This document shows positions 7,792-16,181 of a stretch of DNA of 23,654 bases, one piece after another; position 1 is the first letter of the stretch; each line of letters opens with the position of its first letter. A program made the translations under genes and the position numbers. The stretch covers positions 1-23,654 of the forward strand of contig JADZDN010000401.1 in NCBI GenBank assembly GCA_020851015.1. Direction: 5' to 3'. The notes under the pieces are model-generated. The model was not told the origin of the DNA. It ran no database searches and was given only the letters and a program-made list of their open reading frames with translations. The stretch comes from Alphaproteobacteria bacterium (GTDB lineage: Bacteria; Pseudomonadota; Alphaproteobacteria; JAEULC01).

Positions 7792-8013
7792 GCTGCGCCG
7801 ACACCCCTGCCGAAGCATCGGCGCCGCCCGCGGTCGTCTCCGGCGCACCTGCCGGCCCACTGCCTTGGGCCGACCTGCTACCTGCGCGCGCCGACCGGCT
7901 ATCTGCCGGTTTTAGGCGACCAGCGCTCCTTGTAACGGCACCGGCTTAAGCAAGCCCTAAGAAGGAAAGTAAATACCGACTCTATTCTAGTAGAGCGCAG
8001 TAATATTTAGTCG

Positions 8014-8041
8014 AAATAAAAGAACAGATAAAATAAAAGAA
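8014..8041. repeat. Direct repeat in AT-rich upstream region
   Basis: The 11-mer AAATAAAAGAA occurs at 8014-8024 and again at 8031-8041, a 17-base period. It lies about 100 bases before the CoA-transferase A start and could be a paired regulator site or an UP-type element. Confidence 0.6.
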
Positions 8042-8144
8042 ATTTCCGCCTTGCTTCGCTAAAATGCCGGCCTTCCCCGCTCCGCGCCGTTTCGCGGGGC
8101 GTGGAGCGGTCGAACGGCCGGGCGAAATGCGGTATCGTCGACCG

Positions 8145-8963
8145 ATGACCGCGACCAAGTCGATCGACCTCGACGTCTTGGCGGAGCGCATCGCGGATGG
8201 TGCGCAGCTTGCGATTCCCGCCGACTACAGCGGGGTCGCCATGGCCGCCACGCGCGCGCTCGTCCGCCGCCGCGCCAGCGGCCTGCGCCTGGTGACGGTG
8301 CCCACCAGCGGCATGCAGGCGGATATCCTGATCGGCGCGGGCTGCGTGGCGGCGATCGAGACGTCCGGCGTCGGGCTGGGCGAGCATGGGCTGGCGCCGC
8401 GGTTCACCGCGGCCGCCAAGGCCGGGACGCTGCGTATCGTCGAGGCGACCTGCCCCGCGATCCATGCCGAGCTGCAGGCGAGCGAGAAGGGCGTGCCGTT
8501 CCTGCCCCTGCGCGGACTGCTGGGATCCGACCTGCTGCAGCAGCGGCCGGATTGGAAGGTGATCGACAATCCGTTCGCCGCGGCGGGCGATCCGCTGGTC
8601 CTTCTGCCGGCCGTGCGGCCGGATATCGCCCTGTTCCATGCCCGCTGGGCCGACCGCGCGGGCAATGTGTGGGTCGGCCGGCGCCGCGAACTCGCGACCA
8701 TGGCCCATGCCGCCGCCGGCACGCTCGTCACCGTCGAGGCGATCTTCGACGGCGATCTGCTGGCCGACGAGTCGACTGCGTCCGGCACCCTGCCCTCGCT
8801 CTACGTCAGCGCGGTGGCGGTTGCCGAGCGGGGCGCCTGGCCTCTGCCCCTGCCGGGCCTCTATCCCGCCGACGATGCGGCGATCCGGCGCTACGCGCAG
8901 GAGGCCCGCACGGAGGCCGGCTTCGATCGCTACCTGGACGAGACGCTGCGCGCCGCCGCATGA
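8145..8963 (+). CDS. CoA-transferase family protein, subunit A (glutaconate CoA-transferase/IpdA-like)
   Basis: This 272-residue protein belongs to the alpha-subunit side of family I CoA-transferases. Its hallmarks are ETSGVGLGEHGLAPRFTAAA (72-91) and GVPFLPLRGLLGSD (116-129), as in glutaconate CoA-transferase A and the IpdA-type hydrolases. It works as a heteromer with the B subunit encoded next, whose ATG overlaps this stop. A Glu at position 100 (LRIVEATC) may correspond to the functional Glu reported for IpdA-type enzymes; that is inference. The ATG at 8145 gives the family start; an ATG at 8127 is also possible, and neither has a strong ribosome site. The CoA ester substrate is unknown. 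Confidence 0.8.
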   Translation: MTATKSIDLDVLAERIADGAQLAIPADYSGVAMAATRALVRRRASGLRLVTVPTSGMQADILIGAGCVAAIETSGVGLGEHGLAPRFTAAAKAGTLRIVEATCPAIHAELQASEKGVPFLPLRGLLGSDLLQQRPDWKVIDNPFAAAGDPLVLLPAVRPDIALFHARWADRAGNVWVGRRRELATMAHAAAGTLVTVEAIFDGDLLADESTASGTLPSLYVSAVAVAERGAWPLPLPGLYPADDAAIRRYAQEARTEAGFDRYLDETLRAAA

Positions 8964-9694
8964 CCGACGCCAGCGCGAACGAATTCCTGATCGCCGCGCT
9001 GGCGCGGATGATCGAGGGCTGCCGCCACGTGGCGGTCGGCAACGCCTCGCCCATCCCCGGCGCCGCGGCGCTGCTGGCCCGTGCATTGTCCGGCGACGCG
9101 ATGGTCGTATCGCTGCTCGGCAGCCTGGCCCACAATCCATATACCGACGGCGGGCGCGAACTGTTCGATTCCGCCGGCCAGGGACGGCTCGACGCGTTCT
9201 TCCTGGGCGGCGGCGAAATCGACGGCCAGGCGAACGTGAACCTCGTCGCGGTCGGCCCGCACGGCGCGCCGCTGGCGCGGTTCCCCGGCTCGTTCGGCTC
9301 GGCCTATCTCTATTTCACCGTGCCGCGCGTCATCCTGTTCCGCGCCGAGCACACGCGGCGCGTGCTTGTTCCAAAGGTGTCGTTCATCAGCGCGCCGGGC
9401 CTCAGTCCGCCGGGCGTCCATCGCAGCGGCGGCCCCACCGCGCTGGTCACCAGCCGCTGCGCGTTCGCTTTCGACCGCACGCGCGGCCGCTTCCGCCTGG
9501 AGACGCTGCATCCCGGGCACAGGGCCGAGGAGGTTCGGGCCGAAACCGGTTTCGCGTACGACAGCGCGCCGAGCATCGCGATCACGCCACCGCCCTCCAC
9601 ACGCGCGCTGGAATTGATCCGCGAGCGGGTTGCCATCGAGCTGGCGGAGACCTATCCCTCCTTCGCCGCGCGCGAATGGGGCCGCGCCGCGTGA
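8960..9694 (+). CDS. CoA-transferase family protein, subunit B (GctB/IpdB-like)
   Basis: This 244-residue protein partners the preceding A subunit; the two overlap by ATGA, which indicates coupled translation. VGNASPIPGAAALLARAL (26-43), then FLGGGEIDGQANVNLVAVG and FPGSFGSAYLYFTVPRVILF match the B-subunit pattern 'vG...P..AA.LA ... g..qiD..GNlN'. In true transferases of this group an 'EsG' segment near residue 52-54 carries the Glu that takes up CoA. Here that place reads SLLGS, with Leu, as in hydrolase-type relatives such as IpdB. So the pair may hydrolyse or cleave a CoA ester instead of transferring CoA. The family call is good; the chemistry is uncertain. Confidence 0.8.
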   Translation: MTDASANEFLIAALARMIEGCRHVAVGNASPIPGAAALLARALSGDAMVVSLLGSLAHNPYTDGGRELFDSAGQGRLDAFFLGGGEIDGQANVNLVAVGPHGAPLARFPGSFGSAYLYFTVPRVILFRAEHTRRVLVPKVSFISAPGLSPPGVHRSGGPTALVTSRCAFAFDRTRGRFRLETLHPGHRAEEVRAETGFAYDSAPSIAITPPPSTRALELIRERVAIELAETYPSFAAREWGRAA

Positions 9695-9725
9695 GCCTGC
9701 CAATCCAATCATTGCCGAGGTGACA

Positions 9726-11018
9726 ATGACCGCCGCCCACCACCCGACCTCCGACGCCGCCGCGCGCGCCCAGGACGTGTTCCCCGCCGGCTCGAATGGC
9801 GAGTTCAACATCCCGCCGGACCTCAGCATCGTGGTCGAGCGCGGTGAAGGATGCCGCCTGTGGGACACGGCCGGCCGCGAGTTCGTCGATTTCTCGATGG
9901 GCTGGGGATCGGTGCTGCCCGGCCATGCACGCCGCGAGGTGGTCGAGGCGGCGACGCGCCATGCCGCCAAGGGATCGAACTTCGCCCATGTGAACCGCCC
10001 GGCGCTGGAACTGGCCGAAGAAATCAAGCGCCTCAGCCCGGCTTCGCGGCGCGTGCGCTTCTGCGCCTCGGGCACCGAGGCGACGATGTATTGCCAGCGC
10101 TTGGCGCGCGCCTTCACCGGGCGGCCGCTGATCCTGAAGTTCGAGGGCGCCTATCACGGCGCCAACGAGATCGGCGTCACCAGCCTGTTCCCGCAACGCT
10201 TGAAGGATTTTCCCGCCCCCGATCCGTCGAGCGCCGGGATCGCGCCCGTGGTGAACGACCAGGTGATCGTGGCGCCCTACAACGACCTGCCGACGACCGC
10301 GGCCATCATCGCCGCCCATGCCGACCGCCTGGCCGGCGTGATCGCCGAGCCGCTGCAACGCTGCACCCCGCCGCGCCCCGGCTTCCTGGCCGGTTTGCGC
10401 GCGGCCTGCGATCGGCACGGCGTGCTGCTGTTGTTCGACGAGGTGGTGACCGGGTTCCGCCTGGCCTATGGCGGCGCCCAGGAACTCTACGGCGTCGTCC
10501 CGGACCTCGTGGCGTACGGCAAGGCGCTGGGCGGCGGCTTCCCGATCGGCGCCTTCGGCGGGCGCCAGGAGATCATGGACTGGGTGCGCGAGGACCGGCT
10601 GGGCCGCGAGGACTATGTCTGGACCGCGTCCACCCTCGGCGGCAATCCGGTCAGCACGGCCGCCGCCCTGGCGGCGCTGGCGATCTATCGCCGGCCCGAA
10701 ACCTATCCGCATCTGCGCGATCTCGGCAATTACCTGCGCGAGGGCATGCGGCGCGTGCTCGCGGAACGCCAGCAGCGCGCCCAGGTGATCGGCGACGGGC
10801 CACTGGCCCAGGTCGTCTTCACCCCCGACCCGGTGTTCGACTACCGGTCGACCAAACGCGGCGACGGTGCCAAGGGCCGCACCTTGATGCTGGGCCTGTT
10901 CCGACGCGGTGTGTTCCTGAACCCGATGGGCACCAAGCTCTACCTGTCGCTGGCGCACGACCGGCAGGATTGCGACCGTTTCCTCGACCGGTTCGACGAC
11001 GCGCTCGGCGACGTCTAG
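9726..11018 (+). CDS. Class III pyridoxal-phosphate aminotransferase (glutamate-1-semialdehyde aminomutase-like)
   Basis: This 430-residue fold-type I PLP enzyme has SGTEAT (115-120) for cofactor phosphate binding, YHG at 143-145, the Asp-bearing LLLFDEVVTGFR (Asp 238) and Lys 266 in AYGKALGGGFPIG, which forms the Schiff base. Overall it resembles HemL-type aminomutases but also the wider group acting on omega-amino or beta-amino acids, and the context is not tetrapyrrole synthesis. The ATG at 9726 follows a near-ideal GAGGTGA ribosome site. It starts 31 bases after CoA-transferase B and is probably co-transcribed with it, suggesting an amino acid is deaminated and a related acid handled as a CoA ester. 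The substrate cannot be read from the sequence. Confidence 0.85.
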   Translation: MTAAHHPTSDAAARAQDVFPAGSNGEFNIPPDLSIVVERGEGCRLWDTAGREFVDFSMGWGSVLPGHARREVVEAATRHAAKGSNFAHVNRPALELAEEIKRLSPASRRVRFCASGTEATMYCQRLARAFTGRPLILKFEGAYHGANEIGVTSLFPQRLKDFPAPDPSSAGIAPVVNDQVIVAPYNDLPTTAAIIAAHADRLAGVIAEPLQRCTPPRPGFLAGLRAACDRHGVLLLFDEVVTGFRLAYGGAQELYGVVPDLVAYGKALGGGFPIGAFGGRQEIMDWVREDRLGREDYVWTASTLGGNPVSTAAALAALAIYRRPETYPHLRDLGNYLREGMRRVLAERQQRAQVIGDGPLAQVVFTPDPVFDYRSTKRGDGAKGRTLMLGLFRRGVFLNPMGTKLYLSLAHDRQDCDRFLDRFDDALGDV

Positions 11019-11043
11019 AGCCGAGTGGGCCAACTCGAAAAAA

Positions 11044-11074
11044 TTGTTCCTGTTCCAAGCAGTTACGCTATGAT
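11044..11074 (+). promoter_or_regulatory. Possible promoter of the sulfur-oxidation genes
   Basis: TTGTTC (11044-11049) and TATGAT (11069-11074) lie in the gap before the TSUP gene. The -10 is good (five of six) but the 19-base spacer is long. It is the best candidate in that gap. Confidence 0.3.
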
Positions 11075-11115
11075 GTGCTGGGCTCTCCGCCGCGCGCCCA
11101 CCTGCTTGGGTAGCC

Positions 11116-12042
11116 ATGTACGTCTATCTTCCGGTCGCCGAAATCTCGGTCAATGTCTTCGTGATTCTCGGCATGGGAACGGCCGTAGGATTCCTGTCCG
11201 GCTTGTTCGGCGTCGGCGGCGGTTTTCTGATGACGCCGCTCTTGATGTTCATCGGCGTGCCGCCCGCCGTGGCCGTGGGAACCGAGGCGAACAAGATCGC
11301 GGCCTCCTCCATCTCGGGCGTGATGGCGCATTGGCGGCGCGGCAATGTCGACGTCAAGATGGGACTTGTCCTGCTGATCGGCGGGTTCGCCGGATCGACC
11401 GCCGGCGTGTTCCTGTTCGGCCTGCTGCGCGCGATCGGTCAGATCGACCTGGTGATCCGCATCGCCTACGTCATCTTCCTGGGCATCATCGGCGGACTGA
11501 TGCTGACGGAGTCGGTTCGCACCTTCCTGCGGCGCAAGCGCATGCCGGTCGGCGCCAAGGTCAAGATGCACCAGCACACCTGGCTGCACGGGCTGCCCTT
11601 CAAGGTGCGCTTCCACCGGTCACGGCTCTACATCAGCGCTATCCTGCCGCTCGCGATCGGATTCCTGGTCGGCATTCTGGCGGCGCTGATGGGCGTGGGC
11701 GGCGGGTTCATCATCGTGCCGGCGATGATCTACCTGCTTGGCATGCCGACCTCGGTCGTCGTCGGCACGTCGCTGTTCCAGATTCTGTTCGTGACCGCGA
11801 ACGTCACGTTCCTTCAGGCCCTGCACAACCACACGGTCGACATCGTGCTGGGATTGTTTCTCGTGCTGGGCGGGGTTGTCGGGGCGCAGCTCGGCGTGTC
11901 CTACGGCGCCAAGCTGCGCGGCGAGTGGATGCGGGCGCTGCTCGGGACGCTGGTGATCGGAGTCGGCAGCAAGCTGCTTTTCGACCTGGTGGCGACGCCC
12001 GGCGAATTGTTCACGCTTGCCGGCGCCTCGCGGGTCCACTGA
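11116..12042 (+). CDS. TSUP family transporter (sulfite exporter TauE/SafE)
   Basis: This 308-residue membrane protein has about eight hydrophobic segments and the duplicated TSUP glycine motif: SGLFGVGGGFLMTPLL near residue 28 and AALMGVGGGFIIVPAM near residue 193. The halves are joined by a basic, His-rich loop (KMHQHTWLHG). Members move sulfite, sulfonates or other small sulfur anions across the inner membrane. The genes downstream encode a sulfite dehydrogenase, supporting a sulfite or sulfonate substrate, though the direction of transport is not shown. The ATG at 11116 has no obvious ribosome site. Its TGA overlaps the next gene's ATG by one base, tying the two proteins together. Confidence 0.88.
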   Translation: MYVYLPVAEISVNVFVILGMGTAVGFLSGLFGVGGGFLMTPLLMFIGVPPAVAVGTEANKIAASSISGVMAHWRRGNVDVKMGLVLLIGGFAGSTAGVFLFGLLRAIGQIDLVIRIAYVIFLGIIGGLMLTESVRTFLRRKRMPVGAKVKMHQHTWLHGLPFKVRFHRSRLYISAILPLAIGFLVGILAALMGVGGGFIIVPAMIYLLGMPTSVVVGTSLFQILFVTANVTFLQALHNHTVDIVLGLFLVLGGVVGAQLGVSYGAKLRGEWMRALLGTLVIGVGSKLLFDLVATPGELFTLAGASRVH

Positions 12043-12785
12043 TGCGTCTCATGGTTCTCGCGTTCGCGTCGATCGCCCTGGCGATCGCGAGCGCGCGTCC
12101 CACCCGCGCCGATCCCGTCGTCGCCGACCTGTCCAGCCACCTGATCGCCATCACGACCGGCTTCACCGGGACCGAGGTGCTGGTGTTCGGCGCTACCGAC
12201 GGCGAGGGCGATATCGCCGTGGTGGTGCGCGGTCCCGAACGCGAGGAGATCGTGCGCAAGAAGGAACGCATGGCGGGCATCTGGATTCACGGCGCCTCGT
12301 TCCGCTTCCGTCGCGTTCCCAGCTTCTATGCGGTGGCGGCCAGCAAGCCTTTCAGCGAGCTGGCGCCGCAGCAGGTGCTGACGCGCCATCAGATCGGCCT
12401 CGAGAACTTGCGGCTCGACGCCGGCGGGCGCGAGGCCGATCCGAACTACAAGACCTTTGCCGGCTCGCTGGTGCGCCTGAAGCAGGCCGACCAGCTGTTT
12501 CCCACGCGGACCGAGAAGGTTCAGTTCCTCGGCAACCAGCTTTTCCGCGCCAGCCTGGCGTTTCCCGCCAACGTGCCGGTCGGCACGTACCAGGTCGAGG
12601 TGTTCCTGCTTCGCAATGGCGAGGTGGCGGGCGCGCAGACGGTCCCGCTGGTGATCAGCAAGATCGGCCTGGGCGCAGACATCTACATGTTCGCGCATCG
12701 CGACGCGCCGATTTATGGCGCAATTGCGATTTTGATGGCAATAGTGGCAGGATCGTTGGCGGCTTTCCTGTTCCGGAAGGTTTGA
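12042..12785 (+). CDS. TIGR02186 (Alph_Pro_TM) family membrane-anchored periplasmic protein
   Basis: This 247-residue protein starts with a signal peptide (MRLMVLAFASIALAIASA, cleavage near the TRAD segment). A periplasmic domain follows, with TTGFTGTEVLVFGATDGEGD and VVVRGPEREEIVRKKERMAG, then one C-terminal transmembrane helix (residues about 224-243, ending FRKV). These features match a family found mostly in Alphaproteobacteria and typically next to TSUP genes. Its function is unknown; a fixed partner or periplasmic domain for the transporter is likely. The start overlaps the transporter stop (TGATG), and a universal stress protein gene follows five bases later. Confidence 0.8.
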   Translation: MRLMVLAFASIALAIASARPTRADPVVADLSSHLIAITTGFTGTEVLVFGATDGEGDIAVVVRGPEREEIVRKKERMAGIWIHGASFRFRRVPSFYAVAASKPFSELAPQQVLTRHQIGLENLRLDAGGREADPNYKTFAGSLVRLKQADQLFPTRTEKVQFLGNQLFRASLAFPANVPVGTYQVEVFLLRNGEVAGAQTVPLVISKIGLGADIYMFAHRDAPIYGAIAILMAIVAGSLAAFLFRKV

Positions 12786-12789
12786 GCGG

Positions 12790-13275
12790 ATGACCGATCG
12801 CCCGAAGCAGTCGACCGGACGCGTGTTCCTGATCGTGGTGGACGCCACGGCCGAACTGCGCGCGGCACTGCGCTTCGCCTGCAACCGGGCGAAGAAGACG
12901 GACGGTCGCGTCGCCCTGCTCTACGTGCTGGAGCCGGCCGACTTCCAGCAATGGATGGCGGTCGAATCGCTGATCCAGCAGGAGCGCCGCGAAGAGGCCG
13001 AGCGGCTGCTGCAGGACCTGTCGGCGCAGGTCAACGAGATCGCCGGCACGATGCCGATGGTCTATGTCCGCGAGGGCGAGCGCGGCGAGCAGATCATGAA
13101 GCTGATCGAGGAGGAACCGAGCATCTCGGTCCTGGTGCTGGGCGCCGGATCGGGCGCCGAGGGGCCAGGCCCGCTGGTCAGCCACCTGGTCGGCAAGATG
13201 TCGGGCAAGCTTCGCGTGCCAATCACGGTCGTGCCCGGCCGGTTGAACGACGAACAGATCGACGCGCTGACCTGA
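12790..13275 (+). CDS. Universal stress protein (UspA) domain protein
   Basis: This 161-residue protein has one Usp domain: a first strand FLIVVDATAELRAALRFAC (13-31), then VALLYVLEP, and a C-terminal VLVLGAGSGAEGPGPLVSHL leading to GKLRVPITVVPG. That region resembles the G-2x-G-9x-G-(S/T) ATP-binding motif. Usp proteins are cytoplasmic and bind ATP or act as stress-linked regulators; no enzyme role is implied. A GAGCGG stretch precedes the ATG. It lies in line with the TSUP and TIGR02186 genes and 22 bases before the molybdoenzyme gene, so it belongs to the sulfur operon. Confidence 0.88.
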   Translation: MTDRPKQSTGRVFLIVVDATAELRAALRFACNRAKKTDGRVALLYVLEPADFQQWMAVESLIQQERREEAERLLQDLSAQVNEIAGTMPMVYVREGERGEQIMKLIEEEPSISVLVLGAGSGAEGPGPLVSHLVGKMSGKLRVPITVVPGRLNDEQIDALT

Positions 13276-13297
13276 CGTCGCGCCCGGGAGGAACTGC

Positions 13298-16174
13298 TTG
13301 CGCCTGAATCCGATGGCGACGGTGGTCGAGACCGTCGACCTGTCGCCCAAGGTCAGCGACGAGGTCAAGACGACCACCTGCTACATGTGCGCCTGCCGTT
13401 GCGGCATCAAGGTCCATCTGCGCGACGGGGCGGTGCGGTACATCGAGGGCAATCCGGCACATCCCGTCAACAAGGGCGTGCTGTGCGCCAAGGGATCGGC
13501 CGGCATCATGACGCACTATGCGCCGTCGCGGCTCTCGAAGCCGCTGCTGCGCGTCGGCCCGCGCGGTTCGGGCGAATTCCGCGAGATCGAGTGGGAAGAG
13601 GCGCTGTCCACCGCCACGCGCTGGCTCGAGCCGATCCGCGCCGGCGACCCGCGCAAGCTGGCCTTTTTCACCGGGCGCGACCAGAGCCAGGCGCTGACCG
13701 GCTGGTGGGCGAGCCAGTTCGGCACGCCCAACTACGCCGCGCATGGCGGCTTCTGCTCGGTCAACATGGCCGCCGCCGGCATGTATTCGATCGGCGGATC
13801 GTTCTGGGAATTCGGCGAGCCCGACTTCCACGACACGAAGTACTTCATGATGTTCGGCGTCGCCGAGGACCACGCATCGAACCCGATCAAGATCGGGCTG
13901 GGCAAGCTGAAGGCGCGCGGTGCCAAGTTCGTCTCGGTCAATCCGGTGCGGACCGGCTATTCCGCGATCGCCGACGAATGGATCGGGATCAAGCCGGGGA
14001 CCGACGGGCTGTTGATCGCCGCGCTGATCCATGAGCTGCTGCGCGCCGACCGCGTCGATTTCGACTACCTCGTGCGCTACACCAACGCACCCTGGCTGGT
14101 GATCGACGCGCCCGGCACGGCGCGCGACGGCCTCTTCGCGCGCGACGACGGCGGCCACCCGTTGTGCTGGAACAGCGACGGCAACGCGCCGGCCAACGCG
14201 CTGCTGGCGGATGTGCGCCCCGCCATCGTCGGCCGCCGCGTCCTGCCGGACGGCAGCGCCGCCATCCCCGTGTTCGAGCTGATCGCGCGCCGCTACCTCG
14301 ACCAGCGCTACGCGCCCGATTCGGTCACGGCCGAGATCGGCGTTTCGGCCGACACGATCCGCCGGCTGGCGGCGGAACTGGCGCATGCCGCGTTCGAGCA
14401 GCAGGTCGTCCTCGACATCCCCTGGGTCGACTGGGCCGGCCGCCGGCACGACAAGACCGTGGGAAGGCCGGTGTCGTTCCATGCGATGCGCGGCATCTCG
14501 GCGCATTCCAACGGGTTCCAGACCTGCCGGCTGCTCCACATCCTGCAGATGCTGCTGGGCGCGATCGACTGCCCGGGCGGCTTCCGCCACAAGCCGCCCT
14601 ACCCCAAGTCGGCGCCGCCGGCCGTCAAGCCGCACGGCAGCGCGGCTCACGTCTCGCCGGGGAAGCCGATACCCGGCCCGCCGCTGGGATTCCCGATGGG
14701 CCCGGAGGACCTGCTCGTCGACGCGGATGGCACGGCGCGGCGCATCGACAAGGCCTATTCCTGGGACGCGCCGATGGCCGCCCACGGCCTGATGCACATG
14801 GTGATCCACAACGCCAGCAAGGGCGATCCCTATCCGATCGACACGCTGTTCATGTTCATGGCCAACATGAGCTGGAACTCGGCCATGAACACGCCGGGCA
14901 CGATGGAGATGCTGACCGCGCGGAAACCCGACACCGGGGAGTATGTCATCCCGCACATCATCTATGCCGATGCCTACCACTCGGAGATGGTGGCCTACGC
15001 CGACCTGATCCTGCCCGACACGACCTATCTCGAGCGCCACGATTGCATCTCGCTGCTCGACCGGCCGATCTGCGACGCCGACGGCGCGGCTGACGCGATC
15101 CGCCAGCCGGTCGTGAAGGCCGAGCGCGGCGTGCGCCCGTTCCAGGATGTCCTGCTTGAACTCGGCGTGCGGCTGAAGCTGCCGGCGCTGATCAATGCCG
15201 ACGGCACCGCCAAATTCCCGGGCGGCTATCCCGACTACATGGCGAACCACGAGCGCCAGCCCGGCATCGGCATGCTCGCCGGCTGGCGCGGGACGGCCGG
15301 CGACCGCCAGGGCACCGGGGCGCCCAACCCGAATCAAGTCGACGCCTACATCGCGAACGGCTGCTTCTGGCGGCAGGAGATCGCGCCCGCCAACCGCTAC
15401 TACCGCTTCGCGAACAAGGGGTATCTCGATTGGGCCGTGTCGATGGGTTTCCTCGCCAAGGCCGATCCCATCGTCATGCAGCTTTACAGCGAGCCGCTGC
15501 AAAAGTTTCGCCTGGCCGCCCGCGGCCATGGGCCGGTGCAGCCGCCGGATCGCGACCGCAAGCGCATCGAGGCCTATTTCGATCCTATCCCCTTCTGGTA
15601 TCCGCCGTTCGAGGGCGAGTTGGTCGCTGGCGACGAGTTCCCGATGCATGCGATCACGCAGCGGCCGATGGCGATGTACCACAGCTGGGGATCGCAGAAC
15701 GCCTGGCTGCGGCAGATCCATGCGCAGAACCGGCTGTTCGTGAACCGCGCCACGGCGACGCGCCTCGGCCTGGTGGACGACGACTGGGTATGGATCACGA
15801 GCCACCACGGGCGCGTCAAGGCGCAGATCAAGCTGGCGGACGGCGTCAATCCCGATACGGTCTGGACGTGGAACGCGATCGGCAAGCGATCGGGCGCCTG
15901 GTCGCTCGGCGGGGACGCGCCGGAATCGAAACGCGGGTTCCTGCTGAACCACGTGATATCGGAGCTGCTGCCGCCGCAGCCGGACGGGCATCGTTATGCC
16001 AACTCGGACCCGATCACCGGCCAGGCGGCATGGTACGATCTGCGCGTGCGGATCGCGAAGGCGCGCGAGGAGGAGGCCGGCGAGACAGCGCCGCGCTTCG
16101 CGGCGACGAAGGCCCCGCCGGGCATGATGGAGCCGCCGGACATCCTGCGCTACGGCGCGGGCTTCCGGCGCTGA
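13298..16174 (+). CDS. soeA: Sulfite dehydrogenase (quinone) molybdopterin subunit SoeA
   Basis: This 958-residue molybdopterin oxidoreductase of the DMSO-reductase superfamily oxidises sulfite to sulfate if the SoeA call is right. An N-terminal [4Fe-4S] site uses Cys 28, 31, 35 and 63 (TCYMCACRCG, then KGVLCAKG). Cys 153 in HGGFCSVNM sits where the family's Mo ligand is expected. No twin-arginine signal is present, so the protein stays in the cytoplasm, as SoeA does and unlike exported polysulfide, thiosulfate or DMSO reductases. Length, the SoeB and SoeC partners and the sulfur context all agree. The TTG at 13298 has a GGGAGGA ribosome site six bases upstream; the next in-frame ATG (13313) is too far from it, so TTG is preferred. 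Confidence 0.85.
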   Translation: MRLNPMATVVETVDLSPKVSDEVKTTTCYMCACRCGIKVHLRDGAVRYIEGNPAHPVNKGVLCAKGSAGIMTHYAPSRLSKPLLRVGPRGSGEFREIEWEEALSTATRWLEPIRAGDPRKLAFFTGRDQSQALTGWWASQFGTPNYAAHGGFCSVNMAAAGMYSIGGSFWEFGEPDFHDTKYFMMFGVAEDHASNPIKIGLGKLKARGAKFVSVNPVRTGYSAIADEWIGIKPGTDGLLIAALIHELLRADRVDFDYLVRYTNAPWLVIDAPGTARDGLFARDDGGHPLCWNSDGNAPANALLADVRPAIVGRRVLPDGSAAIPVFELIARRYLDQRYAPDSVTAEIGVSADTIRRLAAELAHAAFEQQVVLDIPWVDWAGRRHDKTVGRPVSFHAMRGISAHSNGFQTCRLLHILQMLLGAIDCPGGFRHKPPYPKSAPPAVKPHGSAAHVSPGKPIPGPPLGFPMGPEDLLVDADGTARRIDKAYSWDAPMAAHGLMHMVIHNASKGDPYPIDTLFMFMANMSWNSAMNTPGTMEMLTARKPDTGEYVIPHIIYADAYHSEMVAYADLILPDTTYLERHDCISLLDRPICDADGAADAIRQPVVKAERGVRPFQDVLLELGVRLKLPALINADGTAKFPGGYPDYMANHERQPGIGMLAGWRGTAGDRQGTGAPNPNQVDAYIANGCFWRQEIAPANRYYRFANKGYLDWAVSMGFLAKADPIVMQLYSEPLQKFRLAARGHGPVQPPDRDRKRIEAYFDPIPFWYPPFEGELVAGDEFPMHAITQRPMAMYHSWGSQNAWLRQIHAQNRLFVNRATATRLGLVDDDWVWITSHHGRVKAQIKLADGVNPDTVWTWNAIGKRSGAWSLGGDAPESKRGFLLNHVISELLPPQPDGHRYANSDPITGQAAWYDLRVRIAKAREEEAGETAPRFAATKAPPGMMEPPDILRYGAGFRR

Positions 16175-16181
16175 TCGCGCG

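Larger units (their letters stand above)
7693..8144. other. Non-coding stretch between divergent units
   Basis: No convincing gene lies in these 452 bases. The left part is GC-rich and holds a two-sided terminator-like hairpin (7756-7791) and a small hairpin at 7894-7910. From about 7950 to 8062 the base composition turns sharply AT-rich compared with everything around it, with a CTCTA/TAGAG inverted repeat at 7980-7995 and an 11-base direct repeat at 8014-8041. This is the likely control region of the CoA-transferase genes. Confidence 0.7.

Noticed and set aside
7894..7913. ACCGGC/GCCGGT hairpin followed by TTTT as a terminator
   Set aside because: The stem is only six pairs and the T run four bases, which is weak in GC-rich DNA.
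9726..11018. Assignment as true HemL (glutamate-1-semialdehyde aminomutase)
   Set aside because: The family resemblance is real, but the context is a CoA-transferase-type operon and many HemL-like class III enzymes have other substrates.
8930..11117. Long minus-strand frames (395 and 511 residues) under the CoA-transferase B and aminotransferase genes
   Set aside because: They are antisense to genes with clear catalytic motifs and show no domain pattern themselves.
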